From Alphaproteobacteria bacterium (GTDB lineage: Bacteria; Pseudomonadota; Alphaproteobacteria; ATCC43930; CGMCC-115725): a stretch of DNA of 5,330 bases. Made by a program: the position numbers and the translations under genes. This document shows, piece after piece, positions 1 through 4,552 of this stretch. The stretch covers positions 1 through 5,330 of the forward strand of contig JASHTP010000067.1 in the NCBI GenBank assembly GCA_030040495.1, read 5' to 3'. The notes below the pieces were generated by a model. That model worked only from the letters and a program-made list of their open reading frames with translations, was not told the DNA's origin and made no database searches. Position 1 is the stretch's first letter; every line of letters starts with the position of its first letter.

Positions 1-558
1 CGCCGCCTGCGCGACGCGGCGCTCGCCGAGCTGGGCGCGGCGCTGCCCGGACGGACCTTGCAGGTGGCCTGCGTCTATGGCGATCTGACGAGCCGTCTCA
101 GCCAACGGGTCGCCGCCGGCGGCGGCACTCTCGACATCGTCGACATCCTGCCGATCCAGCTCGACAATCTCCGGCGGAAGCTGCCGAGCGGCGCGCCGGT
201 GCGGCTGCTGGCGCGGGATTCGGCCGAGCTCGGCCTGCCCGACGGCAGCTACGACCGGGTCATGCTCTTCTTCCTGCTGCACGAGCAGCCGGCCGAGGTG
301 CGCCGGCGCACGCTCGGCGAGGTGTTCCGCGTGGTCAAGCCCGGCGGCACGATCCTCGTCGTCGATTACGCCCGGCCCCGCTGGTGGCACCCGCTGCGCT
401 ATCTCTGGCTTCCGGTGCTGGCGCGGCTCGAGCCCTTCGCGCCCGATCTCTGGCGCAGCGACATCGCCGCCTGGCTGCCGGAGCTTGGCGCCGGCCGCGC
501 GCTGCGCGGCAAATCGTTCTTCGGCGGCCTTTACCGCCAGGTGGTCGTCACGAGGTGA
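1..558 (+). CDS. rquA: Rhodoquinone biosynthesis protein RquA, 5'-truncated by the window edge
   Basis: RquA converts ubiquinone to rhodoquinone, the low-potential aminoquinone used for anaerobic fumarate reduction at the inner membrane. Its fold is that of UbiE/UbiG-type SAM methyltransferases, but the family replaces a methoxy group by an amino group. The frame is open to the left edge, giving 185 visible residues of a family I recall as about 230-250. Translation through the TTG at 58 already sits inside the conserved core, so that is not the start. Seen: VACVYGDLT (visible residues 22-30) where ordinary methyltransferases carry a GxGxG motif, an acidic strand LDIVDILP, FFLLHEQP (90-97), VVKPGG (111-116), and a C-terminal part with VDYARPRWWHP (121-131) and PFAPDLW. 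These are RquA hallmarks as I remember the family. It ends with TGA, followed by a 95-bp gap. The main alternative is a general UbiE-like methyltransferase, which the degenerate motif I argues against. Confidence 0.85.
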   Translation, partial: RRLRDAALAELGAALPGRTLQVACVYGDLTSRLSQRVAAGGGTLDIVDILPIQLDNLRRKLPSGAPVRLLARDSAELGLPDGSYDRVMLFFLLHEQPAEVRRRTLGEVFRVVKPGGTILVVDYARPRWWHPLRYLWLPVLARLEPFAPDLWRSDIAAWLPELGAGRALRGKSFFGGLYRQVVVTR

Positions 559-602
559 CGGGCGGCGCGACCGGGCGCCCTTCGCCGAAGCGCCGAGTTC
601 GG

Positions 603-620
603 TATATTCTGCTGAATATT
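603..620. promoter_or_regulatory. AT-rich dyad and possible promoter upstream of the methyltransferase
   Basis: The 95-bp gap after rquA contains a conspicuous AT-rich island in very GC-rich DNA. It holds perfect inverted arms ATATTC (604-609) and GAATAT (614-619) around a TGCT spacer. The hexamer TATATT at 603-608 matches a sigma-70 -10 box at five of six positions and lies 45 bases before the ATG at 654; no convincing -35 is visible (TTCGCC at 581-586 is weak). The dyad may be an operator overlapping the promoter. It shares the TATATTC core and 13 of 18 aligned bases with the dyad upstream of mop (1477-1494). No regulator can be named from this alone. Confidence 0.4.
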
Positions 621-653
621 GCGCCGGCGGCCACGGGCCGCGAGAATGAGCCG

Positions 654-1451
654 ATGAGTTCCACCTACACCGCCAACGATGCCGCCGCCTATGAGCGTCT
701 GATGGGGCGCTGGAGCCGGCTTCTGGCGGAGCCGTTCATCGCCTTTGCCGGGATCGCGGCGGGCGATCGCGTCCTCGATCTCGGCTGCGGCACCGGAAGC
801 CTCGCCCTTGCGCTCGCGGCGCGGCGCGAGCCGTCGCACATCCTCGGCCTCGACATCTCCGAAACCTATGTGGCGCTGGCGCAGGCCCGGGCCCGCGACC
901 CGCGGCTGGCCTTCCGCGTCGGCGATGCCGCTTCGATCGATCTGCCCGACGGCAGCGTCGATCGCGCCTACTCGCTGCTCGCGCTCAACTTCGTGCGGCA
1001 GCCGGTGAGGGCGATCGGGGAGATGCGGCGCGTGACCCGGGCCGGCGGCGTGATCGCCGCCGCGGTCTGGGACTTCGCCGGCGGGCTCGCCTATCAGCGC
1101 CTCTTCTGGGACACGGCGGCCGCGCTCGACCCGGCCGCGGACAAGGCGCGCGCCCGTCACTATGCGGCCGCTCTGACCTGGCCCGGCGAGCTCGAGGGCG
1201 CCTTCGCCGCGGCCGGGGCGCGCGAGGTCGTCGCCCAGTCGCTGACCCTGCGGATGGTCTATGCCGATTTCGCCGATTACTGGGACCCGATCGCCAACGC
1301 GCAGGGCCCGGTCGGCGACTACGTCAAGCAGCTCGCCCCCCACGCGCTCGCCGCGCTCGCCGGCGCGGTCGAGCGGGCCTTCCTCGCCGGCCGTGCCGAC
1401 GGTCCGCGCAGCATGATCGCCACGGCCTGGGCGGCGAAGGCACGGGTCTGA
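654..1451 (+). CDS. Class I SAM-dependent methyltransferase (Methyltransf_11-like), substrate unknown
   Basis: The product is 265 residues and probably a soluble cytoplasmic methyltransferase transferring a methyl group from S-adenosylmethionine to an unidentified acceptor. Motif I is intact: VLDLGCGTG at residues 40-48. It is followed by the acidic SAM-ribose strand ILGLDIS (63-69), motif II-like DLPDGSVDRAYSLLALNFV (96-114) and RVTRAGGVIAAAVWD (126-140). The C-terminal 120 residues look like the helical/strand cap seen in many uncharacterised COG2226-type enzymes. The frame stays open upstream to 384, but that extension runs through rquA in another frame and has low-complexity Ala/Arg composition, so I chose ATG 654. 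A GAG at 642-644 is a weak ribosome-binding site. An AT-rich dyad at 603-620 suggests its own promoter. Unlike its neighbour RquA, this enzyme keeps the canonical SAM pocket, and the two are not recent duplicates. A specific pathway cannot be assigned. Confidence 0.85.
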   Translation: MSSTYTANDAAAYERLMGRWSRLLAEPFIAFAGIAAGDRVLDLGCGTGSLALALAARREPSHILGLDISETYVALAQARARDPRLAFRVGDAASIDLPDGSVDRAYSLLALNFVRQPVRAIGEMRRVTRAGGVIAAAVWDFAGGLAYQRLFWDTAAALDPAADKARARHYAAALTWPGELEGAFAAAGAREVVAQSLTLRMVYADFADYWDPIANAQGPVGDYVKQLAPHALAALAGAVERAFLAGRADGPRSMIATAWAAKARV

Positions 1452-1453
1452 GA

Positions 1454-1494
1454 TTTTCGAAAGCTGCGCCCTGCGCTATATTCGCCGGTATAGT
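1454..1494 (+). promoter_or_regulatory. Probable mop operon promoter with overlapping Mo-box-like inverted repeat
   Basis: The 57-bp gap before mop holds an inverted repeat CTATA (1476-1480), 8-base spacer TTCGCCGG, TATAG (1489-1493). The hexamer TATATT at 1477-1482 resembles a -10 box and lies 26 bases before the mop ATG; possible weak -35 sequences are TTTTCG (1454-1459) or TTTCGA (1455-1460). An operator covering the -10 region would suit repression. ModE and the Rhodobacter MopA/MopB regulators bind dyads with TATA-type half sites, and mop genes are known targets of such regulators. The spacing here is about two bases shorter than in the sites I recall, so Mo-dependent control is an inference. 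A TTTCGAAA palindrome (1455-1462) precedes it. Confidence 0.5.
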
Positions 1495-1497
1495 CCG

Positions 1498-1504
1498 AAG
1501 GGGG
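1498..1504 (+). promoter_or_regulatory. Ribosome-binding site of mop
   Basis: AAGGGGG lies four bases before the ATG at 1509. It is the clearest Shine-Dalgarno sequence in the operon. The downstream genes have weaker or overlapping initiation regions, so translation of the operon may be driven from here by coupling. Confidence 0.6.
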
Positions 1505-1508
1505 CACC

Positions 1509-1715
1509 ATGAAGCTCAGCGCGCGCAACCAGATCAAGGGCAAGGTCGTCGCGGTCACCAAGGGCCAGACGACGGCCCATGTCCGCATCGATATCGGCCA
1601 TGGCGTGATCGTGACCTCGTCGATCACCAACGAGGCGGTGGACGAGCTCGGCCTCAAGGTCGGCGACGCCGCCATCGCGGTCATCAAGGCGTCGGACGTG
1701 ATGGTCGCGAAATGA
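1509..1715 (+). CDS. mop: Molbindin (Mop), single TOBE-domain molybdate/tungstate-binding protein
   Basis: This is a 68-residue protein consisting of one TOBE/Mop domain, the usual size for stand-alone molbindins. Family members assemble as hexamers that hold several molybdate or tungstate anions in the cytoplasm, acting as a store, buffer or homeostasis factor. Visible signatures are SARNQIKGKVVAV at residues 4-16, the central SSITNEAVDELGLKVGD (37-53) and the C-terminal AVIKASDVMVAK (57-68). The start is fixed by the ATG with AAGGGGG upstream. It is the first gene of an ABC-importer operon: its stop overlaps the next start as ATGA (1712-1715), so translation is probably coupled. The partner ATPase in this operon has no C-terminal TOBE domain, so Mop may supply oxyanion binding as a separate subunit; that is inference. 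An AT-rich inverted repeat at the promoter suggests regulation by molybdate. Confidence 0.92.
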   Translation: MKLSARNQIKGKVVAVTKGQTTAHVRIDIGHGVIVTSSITNEAVDELGLKVGDAAIAVIKASDVMVAK

Positions 1716-2758
1716 CGCGGCGCGGCTTCGCGGGCGCGCTTGTCGCGCTCGCGGCCGGACTGGCGCCGCTCGTCGCCGCGGCGCAGACCCGCTTCACCGA
1801 CGATGGCGGACGGACCGTCGTCCTGCCGTCGCGCATCGAGCGCGTGATGCCGGCCGGGCCGCCCGCTTCGGTCGATCTGCTGATGCTGGCGCCCGAGAAG
1901 CTCATCGGCGTGACCCGCGCCTTGTCGCCGGCGCAGGCCGCCTATCTTCCGGCGCGCGCCGGCTCCTTGCCCGGGCTCGGACGGCTGACCGGCCGCGGCA
2001 ACACGGTCAATCTCGAAATCGTGGTGAAGGCGGCGCCGGATCTGATCGTCGATCTCGGCACCGTCGGCGACACCTACGTCTCGCTGGCCGACCGCGTGCA
2101 GCAGCAGACCGGCATTCCCTATGTCCTGATCGGCGGCGGTCTCGCCGATACGCCGGCGACCTTGCGCAGGCTGGGCGCGCTGCTCGGCGCGCCGGCGCGC
2201 GCCGAGCTTCTCGCCCGCTATGCCGACGCGACGCTGGCGCTCGTCAAGAGCCGCATCGCCGGCGTGCCGCCGGACCGGCGCCCCTCCGTCTACGTCGCGC
2301 GCGGGCCGCGCGGTCTGGAGACCGGGGTTGCCGGCTCGATCAACACCGAGGCGCTCGACCTCGTCGGCGCGCGCAACGTCGCGACGGCGAGCCTGGGCGC
2401 GCGCGGCCTCGCCGACGTCTCGATGGAGCAGCTCCTCGCCTGGCAGCCCGAATTCATCATCGCCATCGATCCCGGCTTCTACCGCGCCGTCTGGCAAGAC
2501 CCGCTGTGGCAGCCTCTCGCCGCCGTTCGCGCCAAGCATGTCTATCTCGCGCCCGCCTGGCCCTTCGGCTGGGTCGACGAGCCGCCGGCCGCCAACCGGT
2601 TGCTTGGCCTGCGCTGGCTTGCCAAGCTGCTCTATCCCTCGCTCTTTCCCGAGGACATCCGAGCCGAGGCGCGGCGCTTTTATGCCCTCTTCTATCAGCA
2701 GGAACCGAGCGACGCGCAACTCGACGAGCTCCTCGCCGGCACGAAGCCGCCTTCCTGA
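1712..2758 (+). CDS. Periplasmic substrate-binding protein of a type II ABC importer (class III, BtuF/FepB fold); probable molybdate/tungstate binder
   Basis: The product is 348 residues and is exported to the periplasm, where it captures the ligand and docks on the FecCD-type permease encoded next. The N-terminus is a signal peptide with TRRGF at residues 2-6, a hydrophobic Ala/Leu core and a likely cleavage after AAA (22-24). The twin arginine followed by Phe at +2 resembles a Tat signal. The mature protein matches the PF01497 periplasmic-binding family: VNLEIVVKAAPDLIVDLG (99-116), a long central helix around 160-182, VSMEQLLAWQPEFIIAID (236-253), then PFGWVDEPPAANRLLGLRW (284-302) and a C-terminal EARRFYALFY tail. 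Such proteins are usually annotated as iron-siderophore or B12 binders. Molybdate/tungstate is proposed here because mop is coupled directly upstream and the H. influenzae MolA protein is also class III. Haem, cobalamin or a metallophore remain possible. Confidence 0.88.
   Translation: MTRRGFAGALVALAAGLAPLVAAAQTRFTDDGGRTVVLPSRIERVMPAGPPASVDLLMLAPEKLIGVTRALSPAQAAYLPARAGSLPGLGRLTGRGNTVNLEIVVKAAPDLIVDLGTVGDTYVSLADRVQQQTGIPYVLIGGGLADTPATLRRLGALLGAPARAELLARYADATLALVKSRIAGVPPDRRPSVYVARGPRGLETGVAGSINTEALDLVGARNVATASLGARGLADVSMEQLLAWQPEFIIAIDPGFYRAVWQDPLWQPLAAVRAKHVYLAPAWPFGWVDEPPAANRLLGLRWLAKLLYPSLFPEDIRAEARRFYALFYQQEPSDAQLDELLAGTKPPS
2182..2207 (+). other. Strong inverted repeat inside the binding-protein gene
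   Basis: Arms GCTCGGCGCG (2182-2191) and CGCGCCGAGC (2198-2207) are perfect complements. One further C-G pair leaves a four-base CGGC loop, so the transcript could form an 11-bp GC hairpin. It lies in codons for residues 157-166, an Ala-rich helix, and may simply reflect codon bias. No T-tract follows, so it is not a conventional terminator. Confidence 0.4.
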
Positions 2759-3761
2759 AGCGCGGCTGGCGCTGCCGCTGGCCGGCGCGGCTCTGCTGCT
2801 GCTCGCCATCGCGGCGATGGCGCTCGCCGTCGGCGCCTATCCGGTGACGCCCGGCAGGCTCGCTGCGCTGCTCTGGGGCAAGCTGCGGGGCCTGCCGGAG
2901 GCGAACGCGGCGGCGGCGGTGATCTTCGCCATTCGCGGGCCGCGCATCCTCGGCGCGATGCTGGTCGGCTCCGCGCTCGCCAGCGCCGGGGCTTCCTATC
3001 AGGGCCTCTTCCGCAATCCGCTGGTCTCGCCGGACATCCTCGGCGTCTCCTCGGGCGCGGCGCTGGGCGCGGTCGTCGGCATCTTCCTGGCGCTGCCGGT
3101 CGCCGGCATCGAGGCGACCGCCTTCGTCGGCGGTCTTGCCGCCGTGCTTTCCGTCTACGGCGTCGCCGCGGCGATCCGCGGGCGCGATCCGGTGCTGCTG
3201 CTGGTGCTGAGCGGCGTGGTGATCGGCGCGCTCATGGGATCGGGCGTGGCGCTGCTCAAATTCCTCGCCGACCCCGAGAACCAGCTTCCCGCCATCACCT
3301 TCTGGCTGCTCGGCAGCCTCGCCTCTTTCGATCGCGGCGATCTCCTGGTGGTGGCGGCGCCGGTGGCGGTCGCGCTGCTGCCGCTGATCCTGCTGCGCTG
3401 GCAGCTCGACGTGATGACGCTCGGCGACGAGGAGGCGAGCGCGCTCGGCGTCCGCGTCCGCCTGGTGCGCGGCAGCGTCATCGCCGCCGCCACGCTGATG
3501 ACGGCCGCCGCCGTCGCGGTCAGCGGCATCGTCGGCTGGGTCGGGCTGGTGGTGCCGCACATCGCCCGGCTGATCGTCGGGCCGGCCTTTGCCCGGCTGC
3601 TGCCGATGGCGGCGCTGCTCGGCGCCGCCTTTCTGCTGCTCGTCGACACGGCGGCGCGCACGCTGGGCACCATCGAGCTGCCGCTGGGCGTGCTCACCGC
3701 GGTGATCGGCACGCCGGTCTTCCTCCTGCTCCTGGCGCGCGGCGGGCGGGGGTGGAATTGA
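2682..3761 (+). CDS. FecCD/BtuC-type ABC transporter permease; probable molybdate/tungstate importer membrane subunit
   Basis: This is the inner-membrane channel subunit, working as a homodimer with the ATPase encoded next. From ATG 2682 it is 359 residues; family members are usually about 330-350. Typical features in order are a first hydrophobic segment (residues 29-51), RGPRILGAMLVGSALASAG (85-103), GLFRNPLVSPDILGVSSGAALGA (108-130), further hydrophobic segments, the ATPase-contact region LGDEEASALGV (247-257), GIVGWVGLVVPHIARLIVG (282-300) and ELPLGVLTAVIGTPVFLLLL (332-351). The start is uncertain. ATG 2682 overlaps the binding-protein gene by 77 bases and adds a Ser/Arg-rich tail, with GAGG at 2666-2669 twelve bases upstream. 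No ATG, GTG or TTG lies in frame between it and the first membrane segment; only CTG codons at 2766 and 2772 would give a standard-looking N-terminus. The family is certain; the ligand is inferred from mop and the operon. Confidence 0.87.
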   Translation: MPSSISRNRATRNSTSSSPARSRLPEARLALPLAGAALLLLAIAAMALAVGAYPVTPGRLAALLWGKLRGLPEANAAAAVIFAIRGPRILGAMLVGSALASAGASYQGLFRNPLVSPDILGVSSGAALGAVVGIFLALPVAGIEATAFVGGLAAVLSVYGVAAAIRGRDPVLLLVLSGVVIGALMGSGVALLKFLADPENQLPAITFWLLGSLASFDRGDLLVVAAPVAVALLPLILLRWQLDVMTLGDEEASALGVRVRLVRGSVIAAATLMTAAAVAVSGIVGWVGLVVPHIARLIVGPAFARLLPMAALLGAAFLLLVDTAARTLGTIELPLGVLTAVIGTPVFLLLLARGGRGWN

Positions 3762-4552
3762 CGGAGCGCGGTCTTGCCGTCCAGGCGCTGAGCTTCGGCT
3801 ATCGCGACCGCGCGGTGGGCCGGAATGTGAGCTTTGGGATCGCGCCCGGCGAGGTGCTCTGCCTGCTCGGTCCCAATGGCGGCGGCAAGACGACGCTGCT
3901 CAAGACGATCCTCGGCCTGCTGCCGCCGCTTGCCGGGCGCGTGGCGATCGACGGCGAGGATCTGGCGGGCTGGAACGCGCGCCGGCGGGCGCGCGCCTTC
4001 GGCTATGTCCCGCAGAGCGGCGCGGGTCAGTTCCCCTTCACCGTGCGCGAGATGGTGCTGATGGGCCGCGTCGCCCATCGTCCGGCTTTTGCGGCGCCCA
4101 GCGCCGCCGACCGCGCGGCGACGGAGGCGGCGCTGGAAAGCCTCGGCATCTCGCGGCTCGCCGGCCGGGATTGGCTGCGCATCAGCGGCGGCGAGCGGCA
4201 GCTGGCCCTGATCGCGCGGGCGCTGGCGCAGCAGCCGCGGGTTCTCGTGCTCGACGAGCCCACCGCCAATCTCGATTTCGGCAACCAGCTGCGCGTGCTG
4301 CGGCAGATGCGCAACCTCGCCGGCCAAGGCCTCGCCCTGCTGTTCTCGACCCACCATCCGGAGCAGGCCTTCGCCTGCGCGACGCAGGTGGCATTGCTGC
4401 ATGACGGCGAAGCGGCGCGGATCGCGCCGCCGGCCGACGCGATCACCTCCGAGACCATGTCGCTGCTCTATGGCGTGGAGGTCGAGATCGTCGGCGTCGG
4501 CGCCGCCATGAAGGCCTGCGTGCCGCGCGGCTGGTCCGACGGCCGGACCTAG
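3752..4552 (+). CDS. ABC transporter ATP-binding protein of the type II importer
   Basis: This is the cytoplasmic ATPase powering uptake through the FecCD-type permease. It is 266 residues with a complete set of motifs: Walker A GPNGGGKT at residues 40-47, Q-loop YVPQ with Q88, signature ISGGERQ at 144-150, Walker B VLVLDEP at 164-170 with catalytic E169, D-loop ANLD (172-175) and the switch histidine in STHHP (199-203). The domain order and the SETMSLLYGVEVEIV ending are typical of FepC/BtuD/MolC-like subunits of metal-complex importers. There is no C-terminal TOBE extension, in contrast to ModC, so it belongs to the type II class rather than ModABC. GTG 3752 overlaps the permease end by ten bases. 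TTG 3758 overlaps the permease stop as TTGA and is an alternative start that would remove two residues; a G-rich run lies just upstream of both. The gene ends at a CTAG shared with the opposing gene. Confidence 0.92.
   Translation: MELTERGLAVQALSFGYRDRAVGRNVSFGIAPGEVLCLLGPNGGGKTTLLKTILGLLPPLAGRVAIDGEDLAGWNARRRARAFGYVPQSGAGQFPFTVREMVLMGRVAHRPAFAAPSAADRAATEAALESLGISRLAGRDWLRISGGERQLALIARALAQQPRVLVLDEPTANLDFGNQLRVLRQMRNLAGQGLALLFSTHHPEQAFACATQVALLHDGEAARIAPPADAITSETMSLLYGVEVEIVGVGAAMKACVPRGWSDGRT
4533..4549. terminator. GC hairpin at the convergent gene ends, possible bidirectional terminator
   Basis: GGTCCG (4533-4538) and CGGACC (4544-4549) form a perfect six-base-pair stem with a five-base ACGGC loop. 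It ends exactly at the CTAG that holds both stop codons. Because the two genes leave no intergenic space, any terminator must lie within coding sequence. No T-tract follows on either strand, so intrinsic termination is doubtful and Rho-dependent termination is equally possible. Confidence 0.3.

Noticed and set aside
58..60. TTG as start of the first gene
   Set aside because: The frame is open to the window edge, and the residues before the TTG continue a plausible RquA N-terminal helix; starting here would delete part of the core fold.
564..594. Overlapping GC stems after rquA (GGCGC 564-568 with GCGCC 575-579; GGCGC 574-578 with GCGCC 590-594) as a terminator
   Set aside because: The stems are only five base pairs, mutually exclusive, and not followed by a T-tract; such stems are expected by chance at this GC content.
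384..653. N-terminal extension of the methyltransferase frame starting at 384
   Set aside because: It lies over the rquA 3' end, is Ala/Arg-rich without family similarity, and ATG 654 gives a normal-length enzyme starting just before conserved sequence.
1949..1962. Perfect 14-bp palindrome CCGGCGCGCGCCGG in the binding-protein gene
   Set aside because: It is made only of alternating G and C within Ala/Arg codons and is likely a composition effect; nothing marks it as an operator or recombination site.
1319..2809. 496-residue open frame on the - strand antisense to mop and the binding protein
   Set aside because: It is low-complexity Arg/Gly/Ala-rich sequence with no recognisable domain, and it lies opposite well-supported genes. 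High GC at third positions removes stop codons from the antisense frames.
2457..3560. 367-residue open frame on the - strand rich in His, Asp, Arg and Gln
   Set aside because: The His/Asp/Arg composition is the antisense readout of hydrophobic permease codons; there is no independent domain or start signal.
3752..4552. ATPase as ModC of a classic ModABC system
   Set aside because: It is too short to carry the C-terminal TOBE domains of ModC and pairs with a FecCD-type permease, so it belongs to a type II importer.
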